Under the pieces are notes generated by a model that was not told where the DNA came from, did not search any database, and was given only the letters and a program-made list of their open reading frames with translations. From Devosia subaequoris (GTDB lineage Bacteria; Pseudomonadota; Alphaproteobacteria; Rhizobiales; Devosiaceae): a stretch of DNA of 64,000 nt. The position numbers and the translations under genes were made by a program. Positions 1 to 8,291 of this stretch are shown here, piece by piece. Location of the stretch: positions 1 through 64,000 of the forward strand of contig NZ_JACIEW010000009.1 in the NCBI RefSeq assembly GCF_014197055.1, given 5' to 3'. Position 1 is the stretch's first letter, and every line of letters begins with the position of its first letter.

Positions 1-123
1 GTGAAGGCGGTGGTCGATGGCAGCATCTCGAATGGCATGACCGTGACCCAGCTCACGGAAGCTGAGATGGACTGGGACGAGCAGTCAGAGCTTCTTCGAT
101 GTAGCTGGAGCCCCCAACGCTGA
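1..123 (+). CDS. C-terminal end of a recombinase-associated HTH protein (partial)
   Basis: Frame 1 is open from the window edge to a TGA at 121-123 and encodes 40 residues. The tail aligns by eye with the C-terminus of the HTH protein at 7911-8291: both have an A-[IV]-[LV]-D-G stretch, a T-[LV]-x-x-L stretch and a W-x-x-Q near the end. That relative sits directly downstream of a serine recombinase, so this is probably the last gene of a second, related recombinase cassette outside the window. The gene stops just before the tRNA-Ser-like remnant, as expected for an element boundary. The family assignment rests on this short alignment only. Confidence 0.5.
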   Translation: MKAVVDGSISNGMTVTQLTEAEMDWDEQSELLRCSWSPQR

Positions 124-130
124 GGTTCTG

Positions 131-224
131 GTACAGAGAGTTCGAATCCCTTCCTCTCCGCCACTTCCCTTCAAGGAATCGTTCTCCCGATCCCGCCTCG
201 GCCGGATTTTCCCGTTGCTTTCGA
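131..224 (+). repeat. Left attachment site: tRNA-Ser 3'-end remnant and flank
   Basis: A TTCGAAT T-loop at 141-147 is followed by an acceptor-like CTCTCCGCCA ending at 163, the layout of a tRNA-Ser 3' end. The T-stem pairs imperfectly and no tRNA body precedes it, so it is a remnant. The 20 bases at 147-166 recur exactly at 20914-20933. Weaker similarity continues through GTTCTCCCGATCC (181-193) and CGGCCGGATTTTC (199-211). Read antisense, this region gives the familiar spurious GGEEGIRT peptide of tRNA-Ser ends. I read it as one border of the island. Bases 225-439 hold no gene I can support. Confidence 0.7.
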
Positions 225-439
225 GGGTTATGCGCGCTTGGCTTTGCACTGGCGTCCTCGCTGCAGCAGCCGGAATGGTTCTCTGAAGCCCGATATTCTC
301 CGGACCTCTCGACTGCGAGCATCCGGTGTAGAGCCCGTAACCGATTGAAAATATAGGGGCAGATCCTCGCTGCACCTGAACACTTCGACGCCGGTGGCGT
401 TCGTGAGATGGAACAGAAATCGAACTCCTGCAGCGAGCT

Positions 440-1153
440 TCAATCCGACAGGGGAAGCGCGTTGAGGTCTGACCGGATTTGTCGCCACCCCGGCATGTTT
501 CGATCGAGGGTGTTCAAGAAGAGCTCGTCGTGTCGCGGTGATACGAAATGGGCCACCTCATGCAGGATGACGTAGTCGAGGGCGGCCAGAGGTTTCTTCG
601 CCAGGTCGAGGTTCAGCCAGACCAGCCCCTTTTCGGGATTGCAGCTGCCCCACTTCGTCTTCATCAACCGGATGCCCCAGCGCGGTATCGGTACGCCGAG
701 CCGATCCGACCACTTGGCGATGCGGGGGGCAGCAGTTTCCCGCAGTTGCGATCGATACCATGTCGCCATCCAGCGTGCTTTCTGGTCGGGCGTTGAGCCT
801 GCTGGCACCAACATCGTCAGGCGATCCGAAGCATTTGGACGAATTGCACAGCGGTCCTTGTCGTTCGTCTGGACCATAAGCCGAAGCGGCTTGCCTAAGA
901 AAAAATGGGTTTCGCCGGAGACGTACCGGCGTTCGGGTTGTCGCGCCTGACCTTCGAACTCGCGCTGCTTCTTCTTGATCCAGCCGAGCCGGGTGACAAC
1001 CGCGACTCGGACGGCGTCTTCGCTGATGGCCGGAGGGGCAGCGACACGTACGCGGCCGGAGGGCGGATAGACCCCGATATGCAGGTTCTTGATCGGTTTG
1101 CGGACCAGTTCCACCGACAGCCCGGCGATCTCGATCAGTTCAGTATTCATCAT
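440..1153 (-). CDS. YgjP-like zinc metallopeptidase (DUF45/M48-like)
   Basis: The 237-aa product has the zinc-binding signature HEVAH near its C-terminus, followed by the SPRHDELF stretch typical of the YgjP/SprT-like metallopeptidase family. A WGSCNPEKGLVWLNLDL segment just upstream is also characteristic. It presumably binds zinc and is cytoplasmic, as no signal peptide is visible. Two tandem ATG codons (1153 and 1150) fit the start, and both overlap the end of hsdR, so it is the last gene of the hsdMSR operon. Genes of this family often sit next to type I restriction genes, where their role is not established. The family call is secure; a function in defence is inference. Confidence 0.88.
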   Translation of the reverse strand: MMNTELIEIAGLSVELVRKPIKNLHIGVYPPSGRVRVAAPPAISEDAVRVAVVTRLGWIKKKQREFEGQARQPERRYVSGETHFFLGKPLRLMVQTNDKDRCAIRPNASDRLTMLVPAGSTPDQKARWMATWYRSQLRETAAPRIAKWSDRLGVPIPRWGIRLMKTKWGSCNPEKGLVWLNLDLAKKPLAALDYVILHEVAHFVSPRHDELFLNTLDRNMPGWRQIRSDLNALPLSD

Positions 1154-4100
1154 GCGACCGGATGATCTCGATGATGCTGTCCACGGCGTCCTCGGTATCG
1201 AGGATCTCAAGCAGTTTTCGCCGCAGCATCCGCTCCTTCATCTTGTTACCGCGCCATCCCGTCTGGGCCGTGATTCGGATTGCCTCATCAACCGCCATGG
1301 TCGCGGCTTCATCCTGACCGAGATTGTCGTAGAGCGCCTTGCGCCCCGGCGTGGTCATGAACGATGGGTATTCGCTGCCATGCCCCGCCTTTACCGCTCT
1401 GACCAGTTCTGCGATCTTTTCCAGGTATTCCGCGTAGGCGATGGCGTCGTCCTTCCGCTTCTTGACGAGGTCGGTCAGCAGCTCTGACATTCGTTCGTAG
1501 AACTTCGGGTTCACCGGCGTTTCATCGATGATCAACCTGCGCACGTTGTTCTCGATGGCTTCAGCCACGTTCTCGCGCTTCTTCTTCAGAGAACTCGGCA
1601 ACTCCCCCTCGACTGCGGCCCCCTTGCTCGCCACCAGGTCGATCAGGCTGATATCGTCCAGATGCGAGATCACCTCGGATTCGTCGGCCTTGATGTAGGT
1701 GTCGATCAGGTGCCGCATCGCGGGTTCGAACTGTTTCATGTCCACAGCATCGCCGCTGTGCAGGCGCACAGCATCGCGGAGCGAAATCGCCCGTTCCACC
1801 TCGTTGCGGTACTGCGCCAGCTGCAGGTCGTTCACGCCCGACGCCGCAGGATCGTCAGCCACGGATGCGAACGCCCGGGCATAAGCTCCTGCCAGTTTGT
1901 AAAGCGCCTGCCGCCGTCGCGCCTTTTCCTCGGCCTGTGGATCGGCCTCCCATCCCCCCGGGCTGGAGAAATAGGCAAGCACCTGATCGTCGCCCTTGGG
2001 TTGTTCCACGGGGTCCAGCAGCCCGAACCACGCATCGCGCGCAGTCATCAGATCCACGCCCGCCTTTTCGGCCCGCGAAGAGATCAGCCCTTCAACATCG
2101 GCCGCATCGAAGGCGTCGAAGGCGCCCGAGGTGTAATCCTCGACGGCCGTCTCGATGTTCTTGAACAGGTCCTTGTAGTCGACGACATAGCCGTAGTCCT
2201 TGTCGTCCCCGTCCAGGCGGTTCACCCGGCAGATCGCCTGGAACAGGCCATGGTCGCGCATCTGCTTGTCGATGTAGATGTAGGTCGCCGTCGGCGCATC
2301 GAAGCCGGTCAGCAGGCGGCTGACGACGATCAGCAGCTTCATCTGCGCCGGTTCCTTGCGGAACTTCCGCAGGGCCTCGGCCTCGTAGGCCTCTTCATCC
2401 GTGCCCAGATCGGTCATCAACCGGTCATAGACGCGATAGACGTACTGCTTTTCCGTCTCGCCCATCCCGGCCTCTTCGCCGGTCAATTCCGAGGCGTTGC
2501 GCGTGTACGACGTGACGATGGCGCATTTCCCGGCAAGGTCCGAGCCGGAATTGCGGAAGATTTCGAACAGTCGGCACGCCTCGGGGATCGAGCCCGCCAC
2601 CAGCATGGCGTTGCCACGGCCCGCCTTGAGCCGCGGCTTCAGCTCCATGTCCATGATGATGTCGTTGGCGATCTGTTCCAGGCGATCCTTCGAGGACAGC
2701 ACGCGCTGCAGCGTGCCCCATCGCTGTTTCAGGGTCGCCTTGGCCACCGGGGTCAGGCCCTTGGTCTTGGCCTCGAACCATTCGTCGATCTTCTTGGGAG
2801 AGGCCACGCGCTGGTCAATGTCGCGCGCCTCATACCGCAGGTCCAGCACGACGCCATCCTCGACCGCCTCGTTGAAGCGATAGGGCGTGCCGATGTAGGG
2901 CCCGAACACCTCGAGCGATGTCTGCTTGTCCGACCGCAGAAGCGGCGTGCCAGTGAAGCCGAAGAACACCGCACCCGGCAGGATCATCCGCATCGCGCGG
3001 GCGAGCTTGCCCGATTGCGTCCGGTGCGCCTCGTCGATGAAGACGAAGAACTCGCCCACCGGTGCGCCGATCTGGCCGCGCTGGATGTCGGCGATCATGG
3101 CGCCCAGTTCGTCCTCTTCCCGCCGCCCGAACTTGTGAACGAGCGAGGACACGACCCTGTCCTTCGGGTCGGCCAATGCGGCCAGCAGGTCGGCGCCGGA
3201 TTTCGCGCGGCGAACCTTGTCGCCGGTGTTGCCGAACACCGCCTCGATCTGGTCGTCCAGTTCCTTGCGGTCGGTCACCACCAGGATGCGCGCATCGGGG
3301 CGGGCCTCGCGGATCCAGCGGGCCAGCATAACCATGATCAGGCTTTTGCCTGAGCCTTGCGTCTGCCAGATGATCCCGCCCTTTTTCGCCGCCACCGCCT
3401 CTTGCGCGGCCTTCACCGCGAAATACTGGTTGGGGCGGGCGACCTTCTTGATGCCTGCGTCGAACAGGATGAAATCGTTGATCAGCTCCAAGAACCGCGC
3501 GGGGGCCAGCATCTGCGCCACATCGCGGTCGAGCGGGTTGGGGGTCGTGCTCTCCTCCTTCCAAGCCAGCCAATAGGGTTGCGGGGTCTGGATCGCGGCA
3601 TAGCGCATGCCCTGCATGTCGTTGCCTGCAAGGGTGATCTGCACCGTGGTGAAGAAGTGGCGGATGAACTCGGGGCGCTGGTTGTCCAGTGTCTGGCGGA
3701 TGCCCGCGCCCAGATCCACGGTGGATTTCTTCAGCTCTACCACGCCCAGCGCGATGCCGTTTACATACATCACCAGATCGGGGCGCTTGTTATAGGCCTT
3801 GGGGTTCTTGGCGGTGACCGCCACCTCCTCGGCCACGCCCAGATCATTGGCGGCGGGGTTGTCCCAATCGACAAAGCGCACGGTGACAGGGGCCTCGCCG
3901 GGGCCGGGGGTGACCTGCACGCCATAGCGCAGCATGTCATAGGTGGCGCGGTTCGCCTCATAGAGCTTCAGCCCGTCCATCCGGGCGGCGCGTTGCAACT
4001 CGGCGATGGCCTTGGTCGCCACCTCGGGGTCATGGCCGCGGGACAAGAGCCAGGGGCGCAGCAGGCTGGGCTCGATATTGGCGTTGCCTTCACGCTTCTG

Positions 4101-4211
4101 CCAGTCGCCGAGGTAACGCCAGCCGAGGCCGCCGGTCTGCCCGGAGGTATCGCCGCACAGCTGCGCGATCATGCGGTTCTGCGTGGCGCGTTCCGGATCG
4201 CCGATGGCCAT
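1140..4211 (-). CDS. hsdR: Type I restriction enzyme, R (HsdR) subunit
   Basis: The 1023-aa protein is the motor and nuclease subunit that translocates DNA and cuts it when HsdS meets an unmethylated site. The N-terminal region has the PD-(D/E)xK nuclease core ending in GVVELKKS (about residue 157). Helicase motifs follow: Walker A TQGSGKS (about 289), a DEAH box in FIDEAHRTQ, FTGTPL, and the motif V/VI region SRLLTGFDAP and QAICRVNR. Length is normal for the family and no frameshift is seen. The start at 4211 has a G-rich Shine-Dalgarno. It follows hsdS by 32 bases and overlaps the metallopeptidase gene. Confidence 0.97.
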   Translation of the reverse strand: MAIGDPERATQNRMIAQLCGDTSGQTGGLGWRYLGDWQKREGNANIEPSLLRPWLLSRGHDPEVATKAIAELQRAARMDGLKLYEANRATYDMLRYGVQVTPGPGEAPVTVRFVDWDNPAANDLGVAEEVAVTAKNPKAYNKRPDLVMYVNGIALGVVELKKSTVDLGAGIRQTLDNQRPEFIRHFFTTVQITLAGNDMQGMRYAAIQTPQPYWLAWKEESTTPNPLDRDVAQMLAPARFLELINDFILFDAGIKKVARPNQYFAVKAAQEAVAAKKGGIIWQTQGSGKSLIMVMLARWIREARPDARILVVTDRKELDDQIEAVFGNTGDKVRRAKSGADLLAALADPKDRVVSSLVHKFGRREEDELGAMIADIQRGQIGAPVGEFFVFIDEAHRTQSGKLARAMRMILPGAVFFGFTGTPLLRSDKQTSLEVFGPYIGTPYRFNEAVEDGVVLDLRYEARDIDQRVASPKKIDEWFEAKTKGLTPVAKATLKQRWGTLQRVLSSKDRLEQIANDIIMDMELKPRLKAGRGNAMLVAGSIPEACRLFEIFRNSGSDLAGKCAIVTSYTRNASELTGEEAGMGETEKQYVYRVYDRLMTDLGTDEEAYEAEALRKFRKEPAQMKLLIVVSRLLTGFDAPTATYIYIDKQMRDHGLFQAICRVNRLDGDDKDYGYVVDYKDLFKNIETAVEDYTSGAFDAFDAADVEGLISSRAEKAGVDLMTARDAWFGLLDPVEQPKGDDQVLAYFSSPGGWEADPQAEEKARRRQALYKLAGAYARAFASVADDPAASGVNDLQLAQYRNEVERAISLRDAVRLHSGDAVDMKQFEPAMRHLIDTYIKADESEVISHLDDISLIDLVASKGAAVEGELPSSLKKKRENVAEAIENNVRRLIIDETPVNPKFYERMSELLTDLVKKRKDDAIAYAEYLEKIAELVRAVKAGHGSEYPSFMTTPGRKALYDNLGQDEAATMAVDEAIRITAQTGWRGNKMKERMLRRKLLEILDTEDAVDSIIEIIRSHDEY

Positions 4212-4243
4212 GGAAATACCCCCCTGAAAAACTCGTCCCCTAG

Positions 4244-5401
4244 TCAGACCAGCCTGACCCGACCTGTCAAAAGATTCTGCATCATACCCTCCTTCACTGC
4301 TCGCGCCTTGGCGAGGCGGGACTCGAGGGTCTGGATTTCGGCGTCCATGTCGGAAAGGACAGTGGCGATGGCTTGTTGTTCTCGTCTGTCTGCGGGAAGT
4401 CTGACTTCGAAGTTTTTAACAAGCGCGCCGCTAAGATTCGGCTGCCCGCCCTGCGTTAGAGTAGAAACCATTAGGTCCTTTGATGCTTGCAGCAGGTGAA
4501 AAAGAAAACCTGCGTCGCAAGCATGCGCGCCAAGGGCAAGTATGGCTTGGTTGATTGCGCCATCACAGTTACAAACTGCAGACACTCCCGCCGTGGCGCC
4601 ATACAGGGCAAGCAACACCATCCCGGGTTGGACCATCTTTGCAGCCGACGACCGAAGTCCCTTTTCTGTTATCCTGCCCGAAACCTCTGTAACCAAAGCT
4701 TGGTTCAAATCTGACGACGTGATCCACTGGATCGAACCACCATAGTTGGCCGGATCCTGAGTTGAGGGCGTTCCCCCAGAAAATCCATTTGCAAGTTGAC
4801 CGATACGCTTCACCTCCCACTCCCCCGAGAACCCCGGGAGGCGGCGGCGGGCGGTGAGGAGGTCTTGCATCGCGCCCTGCTTGATCAGGCGCTTCTTGGC
4901 GATCACCCGCTCCAACCCCGCCACCACCCCATCCGCATCCGACAACGCGGCGGCGATGGCCTGTTGTTCATCGGGCGATTTTGGACAAAGGATTTCGATG
5001 CTCCGCAGCTTTTCAACCGACAACCCAGGCTGGGCTGACGCCTCAGAGACCTCATTGAGATTGAGGGCGTCGAGAACGTAGGTCAGAAAGCGCTGGTCAT
5101 TCTTCCCAAGAGCCTTCGCCACGATTGCGTGTTCGGAAGCGTAGAATTGGCCATCTGCGAAGTGCACTGCCCCGCAAAGCGCACCTTGGCGCCCGATCAG
5201 CGAGTGGGCGCCTTCACGGTTAAAGCTGTCGGTAAAACCACGTAGGCCATTACCACCGTAAACGGGATACGCCTCGACCTCGACAATCCTCTTGGCGGTG
5301 ATCATGTCGCCGCTTTTCATGTGCAGGCAATCTGACAGTTTCGCCTTGATCCACCCCCTTGGTGGGCTGTCTGTCCTTCCTACGGTCTGGCGATACTTCA
5401 T
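4244..5401 (-). CDS. hsdS: Type I restriction enzyme, specificity (HsdS) subunit
   Basis: The 385-aa protein gives the complex its DNA target. Two target-recognition domains are visible: one in about residues 1-140 (SDCLHMKSGDMITAKR, YGGNGLRGF) and one starting near WEVKRIGQLANGFSGGTPS. Each is followed by a conserved helical spacer with the EQQAIA motif, SDADGVV or SDMDAEI, and an M-Q-[DN]-L-L-T close. The chosen ATG at 5401 overlaps the hsdM stop as ATGA; the longer open frame upstream is out-of-frame hsdM sequence. The two recognition domains differ, so a bipartite asymmetric site is expected. The actual site cannot be read from the sequence. Confidence 0.95.
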   Translation of the reverse strand: MKYRQTVGRTDSPPRGWIKAKLSDCLHMKSGDMITAKRIVEVEAYPVYGGNGLRGFTDSFNREGAHSLIGRQGALCGAVHFADGQFYASEHAIVAKALGKNDQRFLTYVLDALNLNEVSEASAQPGLSVEKLRSIEILCPKSPDEQQAIAAALSDADGVVAGLERVIAKKRLIKQGAMQDLLTARRRLPGFSGEWEVKRIGQLANGFSGGTPSTQDPANYGGSIQWITSSDLNQALVTEVSGRITEKGLRSSAAKMVQPGMVLLALYGATAGVSAVCNCDGAINQAILALGAHACDAGFLFHLLQASKDLMVSTLTQGGQPNLSGALVKNFEVRLPADRREQQAIATVLSDMDAEIQTLESRLAKARAVKEGMMQNLLTGRVRLV

Positions 5402-7836
5402 CCCGCCACCCCCATCGCCGCCAGATGCCCGGCCACCCGCGCCTCCAGCCCGGCCAGATCCTGCATGATCTGCGGCAGGGTCTGGCCGTAGCGTTCGGTC
5501 AGCACCCGCACGCGTGCGGTCAGCGTTTCCGTCCACGCCTCGACCTCGGCCCCGATGGCGGCGGTGATGTCGGCCAGCCACTTGTCCTGCACCACAAGGG
5601 TCTGGATCTCGCCCATGGTCAGGGTGGGGTATTTCTTCAGCACCGCTTCGGTCATCCGCGCCTCGGCCTCTTTCGCCGCGCGCTTCGCCTCGGCCTCTTC
5701 CTCGAACAGCCGGGCCACCTGTTTCAGCAGGGCCTTTTCATCCGCCTCCAGGCCCCTGTCCTTCAGCCGCGCCTTCACCCCGCCCGCCGTCAGCTTGGCC
5801 CCGTCGGCCAGAAGGTCCTCGAACAGCCCGCCCTCGGCCCCGTGTTCCTCGGCCAGTTCCTCGATCTCGCGCCCCAGTTCCTCGGTCCGGGCAGTGGCCT
5901 GATCCAGCGCTGCCTTTAGGTCCGCAAAGAAGCGCGCGGTGATCAGGGCGGGCGGGATAACATCGGCCACAAGCCGGACCTTGTTCACCACCAGGTCGCC
6001 CTCTTCCAGCCATTTCACCTTGCCGTCGTCGCTCGTCTCTTTCCGCGCCTCGCGCAGATCACGCGCCGCCAGCCAGCCGCCGCCCGCGATGATGAACACA
6101 TCGTCTTGCATGGTCGCGGCCCAATAGGCCATCAGGCGCTGATAGGCCTCATACTTGTCGACCAGGGGGGCGGCGTCGAAGCGGGTCAGCATGTCCTCGG
6201 CGATGGTGTGGATCAGGTCGCGCGGGTGGTCGCCCTGTTTGATGCCCATCAGGAGTGGGGTGTTGGCGGTGATCCAGCCGTTCAGGATGGCGGTGACCTG
6301 CGCGCGGAAGGCCGCGAAATCAGAATGGTTGCGGATGGTCGTGCGTACCTGATCGGGGACGACCAGCGGATCGGCGTAGCCCTTGCGCGGGTTCGGCCCG
6401 AAGAGCGTGGCGCGCAGCGTGGGCATGACGGCCCAGAAATCGCCCAGCGCGTCAATGTCCCTCTCCGGCACGCCGCCGTGGAGGTGGGCGGTGATGTCCT
6501 GCAAATCTTCGGGGTCGGAGCCGTCGATGTAGCGGGGGATGTTCAGGTTGAAGTCATTGCGGGCGATCTCGTCGAAGGGGACGAGGCGGGAATAGCTGGG
6601 GATCAGCTGCTCGCGCGTGAAGGCGTCGATCATCTTGTGGATGTCGCGCTCGCGCAGGCGGTTCTTGGGGCCGTCCTTGATAAAGCCCCTGGACGCGTCG
6701 ATCATGAAAACAGGGCGGTTGGCGGTGGCCTCGGACTTGTCGAGCACGATGATCGAGGCGGGGATGCCGGTGCCGTAGAACAGGTTGGCCGGCAGGCCGA
6801 TGACGCCCTTGATGTAGCCGCGTTTCAGGATCTTCTCGCGCAGCTTTGCCTCGGCATTGCCGCGGAAGAGGACGCCGTGCGGCAGGATGACCGCGCCTGA
6901 TCCGGTCGCCTTCATCGAGGCAAGGATGTGCAGGAGGAATGCGAAATCGCCGTTCTTGGCGGGCGGTTCGCCATCGTCGAACCGGCCGTACTTCGTTTCC
7001 GAGGTCAGCCCGGCGGCCCAAGCCTTGGCCGAAAAGGGCGGGTTGGCAACAACGAAATCGAAGGTCTGCAGGGTGTGGGCGTCGGCCAGGAAGTGCGGTT
7101 CGGCGATGACATCGCCCTGCGCGATCTCGGCTGTGGCGCGGTTGTGCATGATCATATTCATGCGCGCGAGGCCGCGGGTGGCGATGTCCATCTCTTGCCC
7201 GAAGATGGTGATGGGCATGCGGGCGGTCTCGGCAGCTTTCAGCAGCAGCGAGCCCGAGCCGCAGGTCGGGTCGTAGACGGTTTGCTTCGGGCTGGTCGCG
7301 CGGCTGACGCCCGCCACGGCGGCGACGACGCGCGAGACCTCGGCCGGGGTATAGAACTGCCCCTTGGACTTGCCCGCCTCGGTCGCGAAGTTGCGCATCA
7401 GGTATTCGTAGGCGTCGCCGAGGATGTCGTCGCCGTCGGCCCGGTTCTTCGAGAAGTTCAGTTCTTCTCTGCTGAAGATGTTGATCAGCGCGGTCAGCGT
7501 GTTGATCATCTTCTGGCCGCGTCCGAACTTCTCTGCGTCGTTGAAGAAGGCCCGGTCGATCACGCCGCTAAGGTCGTTTTCCTCGGCGATGCGCGAAATG
7601 ATGGTGTCCATCCCCTCGCCGATATTCTTTGACCCGCGCAGGGCTTTCATGTCGGAGAAGGATGCGCCAGCCGGCACCTCGATCAGCGCATCGGGCTGGC
7701 CAGAGCGGTCCGAGACATATTTCACGAACAGAAGGGTGAGGATGTAATCCTTGTAAAGAGAGGCATCCATGCCGCCCCGGAGCTGGTCGCAGCTTTCCCA
7801 GAGGGACCTGTAGATGTCGCTCTTCTTGATGGCCAT
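5398..7836 (-). CDS. hsdM: Type I DNA methyltransferase (HsdM) subunit
   Basis: The 812-aa protein is an N6-adenine methyltransferase. It has the N-terminal HsdM helical domain (KKSDIYRSLWESCDQLRGG), the AdoMet motif DPTCGSGSLLLK, and the catalytic NPPF in VVANPPFSAKAW (about residue 265). It is longer than the classical subunit of about 520 aa. The extra C-terminal third is Glu/Ala-rich and likely coiled coil, as in other large HsdM proteins. ATG at 7836 is chosen over an upstream in-frame ATG because it has AGGGG just before it and begins the conserved domain. It heads the hsdM-hsdS-hsdR-metallopeptidase operon. Confidence 0.96.
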   Translation of the reverse strand: MAIKKSDIYRSLWESCDQLRGGMDASLYKDYILTLLFVKYVSDRSGQPDALIEVPAGASFSDMKALRGSKNIGEGMDTIISRIAEENDLSGVIDRAFFNDAEKFGRGQKMINTLTALINIFSREELNFSKNRADGDDILGDAYEYLMRNFATEAGKSKGQFYTPAEVSRVVAAVAGVSRATSPKQTVYDPTCGSGSLLLKAAETARMPITIFGQEMDIATRGLARMNMIMHNRATAEIAQGDVIAEPHFLADAHTLQTFDFVVANPPFSAKAWAAGLTSETKYGRFDDGEPPAKNGDFAFLLHILASMKATGSGAVILPHGVLFRGNAEAKLREKILKRGYIKGVIGLPANLFYGTGIPASIIVLDKSEATANRPVFMIDASRGFIKDGPKNRLRERDIHKMIDAFTREQLIPSYSRLVPFDEIARNDFNLNIPRYIDGSDPEDLQDITAHLHGGVPERDIDALGDFWAVMPTLRATLFGPNPRKGYADPLVVPDQVRTTIRNHSDFAAFRAQVTAILNGWITANTPLLMGIKQGDHPRDLIHTIAEDMLTRFDAAPLVDKYEAYQRLMAYWAATMQDDVFIIAGGGWLAARDLREARKETSDDGKVKWLEEGDLVVNKVRLVADVIPPALITARFFADLKAALDQATARTEELGREIEELAEEHGAEGGLFEDLLADGAKLTAGGVKARLKDRGLEADEKALLKQVARLFEEEAEAKRAAKEAEARMTEAVLKKYPTLTMGEIQTLVVQDKWLADITAAIGAEVEAWTETLTARVRVLTERYGQTLPQIMQDLAGLEARVAGHLAAMGVAG

Positions 7837-7910
7837 TCGATGCCCCTGCCAGATTACTGCATTGCCCCCAGTTGGCGGCACGGTATGCTGAAGGTGCTCA
7901 GGGGATTGTG

Positions 7911-8291
7911 TTATCTATCCGATGTTTGCCATGACCATTCAACCGGAAACGGCGCCAGCAATCGCGCCAGCGTCACTTCCGGTTTCTGTCGGCCATCCAG
8001 GATCGCCTCGACGATGTTGGGCGCCAGCAAGGACAGGCGGAGGACGCGCGCCATGTAGGTGAAGGCGATCCCTTCCTTTTCTGCCAGTTCGGAAATCGAT
8101 GCGAAGTCTCCCGACTCGAGCATCCGCTTCCAGCGGAACGCACGGGCCAGCGCCTTGACCAGCGTGTTGTCGGCCCGCCTTGGCTGCACGGCTCCCTCCG
8201 GCAACTGCATCTCCTTCCGACCGCCGCGCTTCACGACGCGGAACGGTACGTGGAGGGTCACCGTCTCGGGGATCGGAGCCCGGCGGGTCAT
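7911..8291 (-). CDS. Recombinase-associated helix-turn-helix protein
   Basis: The 126-aa protein has a basic N-terminus, an HTH-like region around ISELAEKEGIAFTYMARVL, and the tail AILDGRQKPEVTLARLL. Its ATG overlaps the recombinase stop as ATGA, so the two are translationally coupled. Proteins of this shape usually end DUF2924/serine-recombinase cassettes and resemble the C-terminal part of some large serine recombinases. It may act as a DNA-binding partner or directionality factor of the recombinase; that role is inferred from position only. Its C-terminus is similar to the partial gene at 1-123. Confidence 0.75.
   Translation of the reverse strand: MTRRAPIPETVTLHVPFRVVKRGGRKEMQLPEGAVQPRRADNTLVKALARAFRWKRMLESGDFASISELAEKEGIAFTYMARVLRLSLLAPNIVEAILDGRQKPEVTLARLLAPFPVEWSWQTSDR

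Noticed and set aside
122..163. A complete tRNA-Ser gene
   Set aside because: Only a T-loop-like motif and an acceptor end are present; the stems pair poorly and no anticodon arm precedes them.
85..375. Open minus-strand frame with GGEEGIRT peptide
   Set aside because: This is the well-known spurious translation of a tRNA-Ser 3' end on the antisense strand, not a gene.
1662..3353. A 563-aa open frame on the plus strand
   Set aside because: It is antisense to hsdR, has odd composition rich in His, Arg and Gly, and no recognisable domain.
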